NCBI GenBank assembly: GCA_029641185.1
Contig: JAPWGK010000006.1
Span: 620,001-684,000 of the forward strand
Length of the DNA: 64,000 nucleotides
Direction: 5' to 3'
From: Pseudofabraea citricarpa
Taxonomy: Eukaryota; Ascomycota; Leotiomycetes; Helotiales; Dermateaceae
Shown: positions 36,719-47,143 of the stretch, one piece after another
How the letters are laid out: every line of letters starts with the position of its first letter
Position numbering within the stretch: the first letter of the stretch is position 1
The notes under the pieces: generated by a model
The model's database searches: none
What the model was told of the DNA's origin: nothing
The model's input: only the letters and a program-made list of their open reading frames with translations
Program-made: the position numbers and the translations under genes

Positions 36719-37308
36719 TCAGTATTCATCATCGGCAACAATCCCGTCGCCTCCATACCCATCACCGCCATCAAGGTCGTCATCGTCGATAATATCGTTG
36801 TCGGAACCTCTCTCTCTATCCCTGCCACTGGCGCCTCTGTCTGCTCCTGACTGACGCGACGGGGCAAGGTCATCGTCGGGACCACCATCCTTTGCTACAG
36901 CATCACAAGCATCAACCCATTCAGAGTACACGTCCACAGCGGCTGATAGATCTGCCCCATCTTCATTAGCTAGTCGGCGCATGTGTGTTGTACCAGAGCC
37001 GCTTACAATTAACGCCGCATTGGAATTTTTGATCGCAGACCTTGCACGCAAGCTGGCCTACACCCCCCTTCTTATCGATCTTCACAGTGACTGATTTCTC
37101 GTGGTTGCAGAACAGGCATGAAAAGGTTGTGGCAAGGGGTTCGTTCTGCGGCGCAAAGTCAGCCTGGAATCTCTTCACTGGAGGGTCTGCAGGAGAGGCG
37201 CACTCTCTTTTTGCCCTGTGGCTTCTTCGCTGCTTTCCGTTTGCCCTGGAATCGAATGAGTTAGATAGCTTATACAAGGGCGAAATGTGTTGCGATGCTA
37301 CTCACCAT
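36719..37308 (-). CDS. ELF1: Transcription elongation factor ELF1 homologue
   Basis: Small zinc-finger protein travelling with RNA polymerase II. The first coding exon is only the ATG (37,306-37,308), directly followed by GTGAGT. Exon 2 encodes [15 protein letters not shown] 58-base intron (GTGCGCC...GCCGCAG) joins [20 protein letters not shown] and [20 protein letters not shown], where CLFC and CKVC are the zinc ligands. Another intron (GTAAGC...GGGGCAG) joins GVN to [20 protein letters not shown], the conserved Elf1 C-terminal helix. An Asp/Arg/Gly-rich tail ends GIVADDEY. All four exons stay in frame and match the family from MGKRK onward. It lies convergent to FUR1 and divergent from URC1. 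Confidence 0.93.
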
Positions 37309-38254
37309 GGTCGCGTTGTTATGCTTGGGTAGAAAATTGTACTGTGAGGCTGTCGCGTCGAGGTGAGAAAGACGGCAGAGAAGGGAGGCGATGGAAACTA
37401 GTGTGGGGTTGTGGGATATCCAGCCAATGAGCGCGGGCTGCTGCCAACCACCACCCCTCATCGCCTCTTCTTAAGGAGGGGTCTTTTGTGCAACGCCATC
37501 AGCAGCAGCAACATGGCATCACGGTGCAACGGCGAAGAAGTGCGTAGTGCTGGAATTGATATACTGTAATGAAATGCGATGATGTGACGAAGAGTGCTGG
37601 CCCAGCAGCCAATGGAAATGATGGGCGAGGGACAGCAGCCAGTCGCGGGTGTCTTATCGTGCAACTGACGTCTGACGCCGAATTCCGCTGGCCCCGCAAT
37701 AGATAATAAGGTTCGGATGTTGACTCTCGCTGCGTTCGGCGGTGTTGGCTGGCGGTGCTGCTGGGTTCCTGGGACTGGTTACTGGCGGCGCGAGACCAAG
37801 TTCATGCAGTTAGGAGTTAGCAAGCCCAAGCCCAGCTATCAGCAGCTTCCCCGAGCTCGCTGTTAACCCGTTGAGGAAGTCACCTGGATTGCTTCATTTC
37901 ACCTTGTACCTTGCACTCCTCCGCGTCCAAACTACCTATTTATTGTCTCGTCAGCCGCACTCTCCTCCCTTTCCTGATCTCATCGACCTCCGTCTCGTTC
38001 GTTTGTCCTCTCTGCCCTCTCCCCTCCTCTCTCCCTTACATTGTTCCAACTCAAACTTCTCCCCGCCGCAACTCCGACTGTTCAGTCAAATTCTATCCAC
38101 CGCAACTTACTACACCTGATCTGCGTGTCACAGAAGCCATCAATACTTCTGAGCAACACAACTTGTTCCCTGTCATCTTCTTGAGATCTTGATATCATCT
38201 CATCATCCATCCATCACTGAATTGAACTGCTTGCCAGTTCCTGTCATCCTCATC
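37309..38254. promoter_or_regulatory. Divergent promoter region, ELF1 / URC1
   Basis: 946 bases between head-to-head genes. HGATAR motifs (GATA-factor sites) occur near 37,652 (minus strand CGATAA), 37,701 (AGATAA) and 37,838 (minus strand TGATAG). These could serve nitrogen control of URC1. The part before 38,255 is strongly CT-rich, as in a long leader. Confidence 0.4.
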
Positions 38255-40946
38255 ATGTCCACACCGCCAGATCAAACGGCTGTTTTGAAGGAGGTGCTTG
38301 AGGCCTTGAAGTCGCTGCAGACCAACCAAGTACAGTTGGCTTCCAATGTCGATGCTATCACTGGCCGGGTCAATATCCTGGCTGGAATCAAGGAGGTCAA
38401 AGATGTTGCTGCTGCAGAGCCATCAAGCTCTTCCTCAAAGACTCAGCTAGATTCAACTCCTGCAGAAGCTCATGATCATACTGTGCCAACGTCTCCGTCT
38501 CTGCCTGCCAACAACATTCCCAATGATGTAGATGTGATGCCTGTTCCAGCTGCCCATGACCGTAAACCCAGCGTTACGTCTCGTATCATCCTCACGTGAG
38601 TAATTCTTCCCCGTGTATACGTATTTGTTGCTGACTATTTCGCAGGACGTATCCAGGTCAATCCGGCATTAACCCATTGCCGATGGACTGGGGTCATAAG
38701 GATCCCCAAAAGAGAGGTCCAGTGGTTGTGTCCAGAAACCAGACCACCGTCCGTCGCCGAAATGGCAAGTTCTTCTTCTCTGGCCTCAGATAAATGACAC
38801 TGCTAACAAGTCCCTAGCTATTGGAGGTAAGCTCTACTAAGGATATGGTGTGCAATTTTTGCTCGGTCTAACTCTGCTTGAATAGCCCATGGAGGTTCAT
38901 ACTCCATCTACTATGCTCTGGCAGTTGCTGTAAGTGATACATATCCATACAGTGCTCTCGATCGTCTCATGTATACAAATGACTAACAATCTTATGTAGA
39001 GCAAAGAAATCAAAGAAGACCACATGTAAGGCTCCTCTGATAAAATTCGGTCCAGCATCATAGTAGACCTATAGAAAGGGCATATTCCTGTTCAAGATAG
39101 GCTGATGAAGTGCAGGCCCGATTTTACAAACACTGAACCAGCCGCAAATATTGGTCCATTTCCCCAATGGGCTGACAAAAAGAAGATTGTCTCAATGGAC
39201 CCACTTGGCCATCTCGCCCCATGGATCTACAAAGATACCATTGAGAAGGAGAACAGTGAGTACCGCGAGACCCTAGGGATCTGACCATGGATTGACACTC
39301 TCTAGTTGATATCAGACCCACCATCGGTAAGCTCTTCGGACGCGCTTTTCGGGTCAACATGGCAAATGGCCCAATACTAACACCTGAAAGCTATCACGAA
39401 AGCACACATGAAGGTATGCACTGCAAATCCTTGCTACATAACAAAAGCTAACAGCAATTTCAGTTGCCAGAATTGGAAGAGAGTGTCCGTCTTGGCCGAC
39501 TGTAAGCAACCTTGACTGCAGAAGAAGAATGAATACTAACCTAAACAGTGTTCCGGATGGAAAGATCTGCTTAAATGATTCCGGAGAGCTCGCGGTAACC
39601 AAATTTGCAGTTGAGCCTGTGAGTTTTCTGGCATCCAGTAGTGAACGACCCTAATCAATCCCATAGGTTTGGTACCTACCGGGGGTTGCCGAGAGATTCG
39701 GCATTGGTTAGTTTCTTCGATAAGATTACTCTGTCTTTTACTGATGTTCCACTAGATGAGGGCAGCCTGCGAAGAGCGTTATTTGAGCACACTGGTGGAT
39801 CTTACCCGGAGTTGATCACCAGAGGTGACATCAAACTTTTCCTCCCACCAATTGGTGGACTTACTGTCTACTGCTTTGGAGATCCGGCGAAGATGTCAGA
39901 TGAGAAAGTTCGTTTGGCCTTGAGAGTTCATGACGAGGTATGGATTTGTGCACACCGCTGGCATGCTCACAACCACTTGCTGACTTTTCAATAGTGTAAC
40001 GGAAGTGACGTGTTCGGATCTGACATCTGTACATGCCGCCCATACCTCATCTACGGCATCGAAGAAGCTGTGAAGGAGGCCCAGAAAGGTGGAAGTGGGG
40101 TTGTTATCTACTTCCGCAAAGAAGGTCGAGCACTGGGAGAAGTGACAAAGGTAACAAGCTTTTCAACTGTTGATGAAGGTGCAGAGGTTGTGAAGTGTCA
40201 AACCGGCCCACACGGTCTGGACCGCAGCTTTCCCCCATTCAGCCATGATGCATCCCCACTCCCCCGGAGACACACCAATCTTTCGCATCTCGAGATTGTG
40301 CAATAGTATCCCCCACTTTCTGATAATATGCTGATCCAATGGTATAGTACCTTGTCTACAATGCTAGGAAGCGCGGCCTGGATCGTGCTTCCGAGTACTT
40401 TAAGCGTACGGAGAATATTGCAGGTGTGAAGGACATGCGTTTCCAGGCGTTGATGCCCGATATTCTGCACTGGCTGGGAATCAAGAAGATCGATAGAATG
40501 CTCAGCATGAGCAAGTGGGTTTCTCTGTGCACTCATGACCTTCGACTGCTAACTTCGACCCAGTATGAAGCACGACGCAATTGTCGGTCAAGGGTAAGTC
40601 ATTATTTGAAGCGGTGCGGTGTGGCTGTTGACCGGTCTCAGGATCCCCATTCACGAGCGGGTCGAACTTCCAGAATCGTGGATTCCAGCAGACTCCAGGG
40701 TCGAGATAGATGCAAAGATCACTGCCGGTGTGTTCCGTCTCTTCTTTTTCTTCTTTTCTTCTTCTTGACTTCTTGAGGGATTTTGGGGTTGTAGGGCTGA
40801 CCTGATCACCAGGATACTTCACGACAGGTCATCGCATGACGGAAGAGGAGCTTCAAGCTGTCAAAGGTCGCTCTTGGGAGGAGTAAGTATCCTAATCTGG
40901 AGCCCGTATTCCTCAAAACTGACCTAGAGCCAGTGTCGATCACTGA
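38255..40946 (+). CDS. URC1: URC1 uracil catabolism protein, GTP cyclohydrolase II-like
   Basis: Member of the GTP cyclohydrolase II family required in Lachancea kluyveri for use of uracil as nitrogen source (URC pathway); it is not the riboflavin enzyme RIB1. The ATG at 38,255 opens a variable Ser/Pro-rich N-terminus. Conserved parts follow over many short exons: TYPGQSGINPLPMDWGHKDP, AHGGSYSIYYALAVASKEIK, IGPFPQWADKKKIVSMDPLG, PELITRGDIKLFLPPIGGLT and the zinc site HDECNGSDVFGSDICTCRPY (C-x10-C-x-C). Then come VVIYFRKEGRALGEVTKY, RFQALMPDILHWLGIKKIDR and HDAIVGQGIPIHERVELPES. The last exon is short and ends VDH, TGA at 40,944-40,946. The exact last acceptor (EASVDH or DVDH) is uncertain. 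FUR1 close upstream fits a uracil pathway. Confidence 0.9.
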
Positions 40947-42877
40947 TGGCGAAGCATGGAAGGGAAGAACACGGGCATGGGTGGTGTAGGTGGGTGATGA
41001 ATGTTACGGTGTGGTAGCGTGTACCTGCAGCCGTGCCCGACAACCGCCGTTATCCGTAGACTTTGTATGATGCTGGACTCGCAGCAGCATCGCCAATGAG
41101 GTGAGGTTCTTGCTCGCTAGAATAAAAGTTGCACTTGCAGTGCCTCGTGCTCGTGGGTCGTAGGCCGGGAGGATGGGAGGATGGGAAAATAGCTCACCAT
41201 GAATCCAATTTTACCGTACAGTGAAGAACATCAAGGCTTCTGTGCAGTGTACAGTGTACAGTGTGCTGACTCGGATTGTTTGATCCACGTATGGTGACAA
41301 GACGGGGACGGGCAACAGAGAACCTAACTCACAGCGTCGTATCAGCGGCAGGTTGGCCTTGTCGAGGGTCGAGAGATGGGTGGATGGATGGATGGCAGAG
41401 GGAAAAGATGACAGGTGAGGGGTCGGGGGTCCGGGCAGTCGAGTGTTTTGGCGGGGCCTATGCTTGAGCCTACCGTTACCGTACTAATGCCCATCCACTA
41501 CCACCACTACCTGCGGCCTCTTACGGTACGGTACCTCCCTACACACCCTACACACACCCTACACACCCCCGAAGCAGGCAACGTCCAACAACTGTACTGT
41601 ACTGTACTGTACTGTACTGGCAGGCTAATGCACCCAGGCTGGCCAGGCCTGAAGCGGGGACGCTGGTCGAGACTCTTGCTTCTGTCTCTCGTCTCTCGTC
41701 TCTCGTCTCGCTCTCGTGCACCCACACCCACTCCCTTCCCCCTCCCACTCCCCTCCCACTCCACACCCACACCCACACTATTCTGCCATGGCAATAGTCT
41801 ATAGCACCCACCATAACACACCCACCACCACAACACCCACCTACCAGCTAGCATCTACCACCTACCACCTACCACCTACCACTTACCACCGGCCATGGCT
41901 TCAAGCCTCCAAGGCTTCCCATCCAACAACCAACGACCGCTCAACACAACACCGCAACACTCACCCACCTCGTTGCACGCCGGGCCAGGCGCCCTCTGCA
42001 CTCTGGACACCTCGCATCCACAGACTAGCTGGGGCTGTACCTCACTATGCCTCTGCCTACCTACACAAACGGGCAAGGCCCGACAAACTAGATGAGATGC
42101 TGTGCAATTCCATGTACGCACACGACACGCAGGCGCACGAGACATGTGGCAAGCCTGCTTTCGTTCGGTTTGTCGGGACTCGCTGGTGGAGTGAGTTTGG
42201 TGATGATGGTGTTGGCCTTGCTTGGTCTTGGTACTGGTGCTGGTGCTGGTTCTAGATGGGATGGGGTAAACATCCCCGTTGTTGATTCCTTTTCTCCTTC
42301 CAGCTCCCTCTTTCTAGCTCTTCTTCACATATATCTGCACTTCCCCTTGCCGCATTGACTTCTCGTCTTGACTCTATCTCTATCGTACCGTATCCCCGGA
42401 AACTCTCTCTCACTCTCTGGTCACATTCACCCGTTGACGATCCTATCCAAGGTTCATCGTTGCTCCCCGGCCTATTTATTTGCACATTCCGTCTTAGGTG
42501 TGTACCGTGTCGCCTGTGCGAAACGAGCGAGAGACCGACGATACCCTTCTTCCATAGCGACCGGCACCTGGGAGCTTCAGCACTGTTCACCCTACGCATT
42601 TACACTTTGCCTCACCTTCCACTTGGCGGGGGACGAAGCAGAAATAGCAAACTTTCGTTGTCCTTTACTACAGTACAAAGAGACGGCAATTGGAACTGTT
42701 TTCCCAACTCCAGAATCACTCCTACCGATAGACGATCAGCTTACTCCGAATCATTCCACCTCGTCAACAATTGGCTCTTGAAAGAAAGATACGACCGTCA
42801 AGCCTCAAAGGCAAACTCTCACTGAGCTCAAGGCTCCCCCAAATACCAAGAACTTGAACTTATATCCCGCGTCATCA
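40947..42877. repeat. Gene-poor stretch dense in simple repeats, leader region of the next gene
   Basis: Nearly 2 kb with no supported gene. It holds GTACT repeated about five times near 41,591-41,620, repeated GTCTCTC units near 41,685-41,720, CCCACA/CACTCC tracts near 41,715-41,780, CACCTAC repeats near 41,860-41,890 and a GTGTACAGT repeat near 41,240-41,265. Most of 41,450-42,800 is pyrimidine-rich on the + strand. This suits a long 5' leader or promoter of the small gene at 42,878. Confidence 0.55.
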
Positions 42878-43330
42878 ATGACGATGTCCTCCACCATGGG
42901 GAAATACTCCCAGACACGCTCGCGAGGATCTTCTCCACACCCCAATCTATCAACCTCTCGTCGCCCCAAGCTTGTACGAGCAAGTGCTACCGCACCTTCG
43001 GTGGCTACGTCCAACGCTTCTAGAAAGGATCTATCCAACCAACAGTCCCCACGTGCTGCTTCAATACTCAGTCGTGTTGCCAGCTACTCAACTTCACAAC
43101 AAACATCCCCCAGCAGCTCGTGCTCAAGCCCGGGAGCACGATCTTTGTCCGCGGAGAGACGAAAGGAATCTTTCTCTGGGTCAATTCATCAATGTTGGTA
43201 CTCTCAATCCACCCCATTCTGATCAATGGCTAACGAGCATGTAATAGCTGGTAGCTACTTCAGCTTTCCAAGCTTCGAGGACTTCCAAGAATACAACGAA
43301 AGTGAAGCCGCAAGAAGTAGCAAGGGCTGA
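42878..43330 (+). CDS. Small serine-rich hypothetical protein, two exons (132 aa)
   Basis: No family recognised. Exon 1 (42,878-43,193) starts MTMSSTMGKYSQTRSRGSSP and is rich in Ser, Arg, Thr and Pro, with many potential phosphorylation sites (RGSSP, SRRPK, RKDLS). A 54-base intron, GTTGGTA to GTAATAG with a GGCTAAC branch point, joins exon 2 (43,248-43,330). Exon 2 ends the protein with GSYFSFPSFEDFQEYNESEA and ARSSKG. The two exons total 399 bases in one frame, and the aromatic/acidic C-terminus looks like a conserved short motif rather than chance. It is preceded by about 1.4 kb of pyrimidine-rich sequence, unusual for such a small gene. A regulatory or adaptor role is possible but not shown. 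Confidence 0.55.
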
Positions 43331-43935
43331 AATGACATGATGCGAGATCAAAGAGCAACAGAGCTCGGAGAATAAATATGAACGACGACGGATATTGGCA
43401 GATGGTACCAGGAGCCCATGCGCGATCAGCACAGAACAGGGAAAGGATCAGAGCCGAGCAGATGGCGACGGATAGACGAGGGGCTCGGTTGATGGAGATC
43501 GCCCCAGGGAAGTGAAATGGAGGAAGAGGACGTCAACGACCGAGATGGAGTTGCAGGAGTACGAGGAAAATATATAGATGTGTATATCCCCGAGAGGATG
43601 TAAAGAAGAGTACATAAAAGTTTAGCCATGTTTAATGATAATGAATTATAACGATACCTGTACCTATCCCCGAGTCTTTTTTGTCGGTTCGCGTTTGAGA
43701 ACTTGGGTGACTAGAGATGTGTGGGGGAGAAAGTTGAAGAATGAATAAATGAATGAATGAATGTTGCTTCCAGCTATTATTCTTTGTGGTCACGCTTTTG
43801 AATCATCGTTACACAGTACTGTGGATCCTAACGGGGAAAAAAGATAGATATACTGGATGGATTTTGACTGCATTATGATCTGTGCTTCCCTCTCATGTTG
43901 AACCATTCGTTGTATCTAAATACGATTAAGAGTAT
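43331..43935. other. Intergenic
   Basis: 605 bases without a supported gene. An (AATG)n-like tract lies near 43,741-43,762. The rest is unremarkable AT-rich 3' flank. Confidence 0.5.
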
Positions 43936-44412
43936 TCAACTGGGCCAGACTCGTAGTCTTCTCTTGGGCCGATAACTGCCGTTTCTCATCAAGGTGACGG
44001 GGGGCGGTTTGATCCCAACACTCACTTCTTGGAGAATGGACGAGGGTACTCGAGAGGGGACGGTATTGTTTGATGTGATAGAGAGAGACAGAGGTGGGTT
44101 TCTCATCTCCCGAGAGACCAGTCTCCTAAACAGCTGCTCTTCAACTGAAAAATTGGTGGATAACGTGAAGAGTGATATTTTTGTATAGGTGGGAAAGGAG
44201 GCTTTGTCTAGTTTCATGACGGTCATTGAGAGAGAAAGGTGTTTGAGGTGTGAGGGTGCAGAAGAATGTTGATTGCCGGCCATGTTACTTGGCAATGTAG
44301 GTAGGTCGTGTATATCTGGTGACTTGGTATGTTGTAGGTGGGCTTTGAAGATTTGAAATGCTGCCATTGAGTTGGAAAAAAGACTACTAAGAATGACAAT
44401 GATGACTCGCAA
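43936..44412 (-). CDS. Doubtful open reading frame (158 codons)
   Basis: An uninterrupted minus-strand frame with a hydrophobic start (MRVIIVILSSLFSNSMAAFQ) and a Ser/Pro/Arg-rich remainder ending KRRLRVWPS. No domain recognised and no conserved motif seen. It immediately follows another short frame on the same strand (44,416-44,721), so the two could be exons of one gene or remnants of one. No splice pair joins them cleanly: the best donors are GTAACT and GTTAGT near 44,430-44,460. Chance occurrence is quite possible. Confidence 0.25.
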   Translation of the reverse strand: MRVIIVILSSLFSNSMAAFQIFKAHLQHTKSPDIHDLPTLPSNMAGNQHSSAPSHLKHLSLSMTVMKLDKASFPTYTKISLFTLSTNFSVEEQLFRRLVSREMRNPPLSLSITSNNTVPSRVPSSILQEVSVGIKPPPVTLMRNGSYRPKRRLRVWPS

Positions 44413-44415
44413 GGA

Positions 44416-44721
44416 TTAGATATCAGTCGACACAGAACTAACCGAAGTTACAGTTACTTGTAGGACCTTAAAAATATACATTGAAGCGGCAAGGAAGCCA
44501 GGTAGGTAGGTGTCTTGACCACCAAGCCTCTTGAGAAACGCCTCATACTTCTTCAAAGAAAAGGTGTAGTTTGACCCCAATAGCTTGCAAGCATGAAGAA
44601 TCTGATCCAAATGAATCTCTTCTAAGAGCCCATGCTTTATTTTCAATTGGGATTTCAAATTTCCAAACATCTGCTCTTCCCAAGAGCTTTGCTCAAGAGA
44701 CGTAGTTTGTGAGATTACCAA
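44416..44721 (-). CDS. Doubtful short reading frame, possible gene fragment
   Basis: Contains LLEEIHLDQILHACKLLGSN and YEAFLKRLGGQDTYLPGFLA, which look like real helical protein, but the frame opens with TTG. The first in-frame ATG gives about 84 codons (MFGNLKSQLKIKHGLLEEIH). No upstream exon is evident. It may be a remnant or an exon of a gene with the frame at 43,936-44,412. Family unknown. Confidence 0.25.
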   Translation of the reverse strand: MVISQTTSLEQSSWEEQMFGNLKSQLKIKHGLLEEIHLDQILHACKLLGSNYTFSLKKYEAFLKRLGGQDTYLPGFLAASMYIFKVLQVTVTSVSSVSTDI

Positions 44722-45210
44722 CTTATCAATTTATGAAATTCCATCGAACAATTACTTAAACGCATCTTCTCGAATCGAGAGTCATCTGGGAGACTTCCCA
44801 CAGTCTTGTTCTTTTTACTCTTGGTCAAGAACCAAAACAGAAAATGGGCAATTGTTGTAATGTAGAGATAGGGGTATAGGCAAGTCCCGCTACAATAGTG
44901 CTGATTGTTTTTCTCAACGTGCTGGTTCGAGTCTAAAGGAAGATTCTACCAAGTGTCACTTACTATCCCAAGAACGGTGAGATCCATATGTCAGAATTTG
45001 GATTCTGTTGAATCTCCCTTGTTCTAACACAGATAACAACAGGAGGACGACTGACAACAGAACACAAACAAAAGATCTCTGCTATTGAGACGGGCGCACA
45101 GAACAGTACGACAAGGTCGTTTGAAGTTGGAGGGCTGGGTTGCAAGCAAATGATGTGTGATACACACACGTATGCATCAAATTTATATTGTCCTGTTGAC
45201 CTTTGCAAGT

Positions 45211-45525
45211 TTGCAAGGGAATTGGAAAGGATATGTCGCGGTAAATATGTTCCAAGCCGGGCGTATCTACCTAGGTAACTTAGAACACTTGGTCAAAAGA
45301 TGAACGCCCACGCCCACCTCCATGGGGACTGGGAAGAGTATGTCGCGGTAAATATGTTCCAAGCCGGATTTTCATCTTTTGACCAGGTGATCTAAGTGAG
45401 ATACATGCACCGTATGTTTGCAAGGGGATTGGAAAGAGTATGTCGTGGTAAATACCTAGGTATGTTCCAAGCCTGATATTCATCTTTTGATTCAAGTTAG
45501 ATACACGCACCTCCGTATGTTTTAA
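45211..45525. repeat. Three diverged copies of an intergenic repeat, partly inverted
   Basis: The core GG-AAGAGTATGTCGCGGTAAATATGTTCCAAGCC occurs at about 45,226-45,258, 45,331-45,364 and 45,431-45,473. Between copies 1 and 2 there is also an inverted repeat: 45,278-45,304 pairs with 45,371-45,397 over 27 bases with two mismatches. Copy 3 carries an extra CCTAGGTA octamer that copies 1 and 2 lack at that place. Confidence 0.8.
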
Positions 45526-45726
45526 CGAGGACAGAAGCCCTAACGCCCACATTCGACTCGGGTGGAGCAATTTCTCACGTGCCGTCGTGTGATTGGCTGA
45601 GAAGCCCTTCGCTTCAAGTGGAAGGGACTACTGTGCCCACCACAATTTTTCGCGATTTCCATACTCGACCTCCAAACTCAGTCGACAACACCAACCACAG
45701 TTCTCTTCATACAGCTATTCTACAAC

Positions 45727-46762
45727 ATGGCTGTCGGAAAGTGAGTCTCTTCTCTACCCTGCGGGACATAAGATGGAGGAAGCAGGCGTTTTGGACAACT
45801 CGGAATGGCACAAACAGAGGAAGAATTGAAGTCCTGACGAGAAAATAGGAACAAGCGCCTTTCAAAGGGCAAGAAGGGTCTCAAGAAGAAGACGCAAGAC
45901 CCTTTCATGCGCAAGGATTGGTACCAAGTTAAGGTGAGAAGATTGAGATTGCAGATTCCAATAGGCAGCCAGCTAATGATGCGCAGGCACCATCTTCCTT
46001 CCAGGTTAGAGAGTACGATAAACCCATCCTCATCACAATCACCACCAGTATCTAACCCCATCTGCAGTGTCGGAAAGACCCTTGTCAACAGAACTACCGG
46101 TCTCAAGAACGCCAACGACGCCTTGAAGGGACGTATTTTCGAGGTTTCATTGGCCGATTTGCAGAAGGATGAGGACCACGCTTTCCGCAAGGTTAAGCTC
46201 CGTGTCGACGAGGTCCAGGGAAAGAACTGCTTGACCAACTTCCACGGTCTCGATTTCACATCCGACAAGCTCAGATCTCTTGTCCGAAAGTGGCAATCCT
46301 TGATTGAGGCAAACATCACCGTCAAGACCACTGATGACTACCTCCTCCGTCTGTTCGCGATTGCCTTCACCAAGCGTCGCCCAAACCAGATTAAGAAGAC
46401 AACATACGCCGCATCGTCGCAGATCAGAGCCATCCGAAGAAAGATGACCGAGATCATCCAACGCGAGGCTTCTTCGTGCACCCTTACTCAACTTACCGCC
46501 AAGCTCATTCCCGAGGTTATCGGCCGTGAGATTGAGAAGGCCACCCAGGGCATCTACCCATTACAAAATGTTGGTTGGCTGTGAATGCGAGATGGCAATT
46601 AAGGCTAACATGATTCAGGTCCACATCCGAAAGGTCAAGCTGTTGAAGGCACCAAAGTTCGACCTTGGCGCTCTTCTTAACCTTCACGGTGAGTCGAACA
46701 CCGACGAGTCAGGACAAAAGGTTGAGCGGGAGTTCAAGGAGAAAGTGCTCGAGGAGGTATAA
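45727..46762 (+). CDS. RPS1: 40S ribosomal protein eS1 (Rps1/S3a)
   Basis: Small-subunit ribosomal protein near the mRNA exit. Exon 1 is the 14 bases ATGGCTGTCGGAAA, spliced to [20 protein letters not shown] and RKDWYQVK. A small exon gives APSSFQVRD; its donor lies inside AGAGA-GTACGA and the acceptor CTGCAG restores [20 protein letters not shown]. The central exon carries [40 protein letters not shown] and [20 protein letters not shown]. The last intron (GTTGGT...GATTCAG) joins PLQN to [20 protein letters not shown], and the protein ends EKVLEEV. Short exons near the start are typical of fungal ribosomal protein genes. CT-rich leader before the ATG. Confidence 0.96.
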
Positions 46763-47143
46763 ATGATGAATGGTGCTCTGGGGGTTTTCGATTGGTCTTT
46801 CGGCAAGTGTTATATGGATTACTTGCTTTGACATTGGGCATATGGCGTGACCTGCATGAGACATGTCTGGCATAGTGCCTTCAATCAATTTCCAAAATAT
46901 TCAAAAAGCAAATTGTAATTCAAAGGTGTACACGTGAGTGAGAAAAGTGGCTTGCTGAGAACTATCCCGTCCATTACCGCACTTTGTTACAGCCTTGCTT
47001 TTAGCGAGCCAAGCCTGACGTCGGTGATTGACTTTCTTTACTAAGTCCTGTACTCTCATGTACTCGCATCTTCTCAGCCCTCCTTATACCTTCTCTCCTT
47101 TCTCCTCTTCAACCCTTACCAAGTTTCAAAGGAAGTTTCAACC
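46763..47143. other. Intergenic
   Basis: 381 bases between two + strand genes. The end is strongly CT-rich (TCTCCTTTCTCCTCTTC), consistent with the leader of the Rab gene. Nothing else seen. Confidence 0.5.

Noticed and set aside
41895..42255. Several frames of 60-180 codons in the CT-rich region
   Set aside because: Low-complexity Thr/Pro/His translations created by CCACCTA-type repeats; both strands open equally.
44881..44950. GGTTCGAGTC resembling a tRNA B box
   Set aside because: The flanks cannot form a T stem (GCTGG against CTAAA) and no A box or acceptor stem fits.
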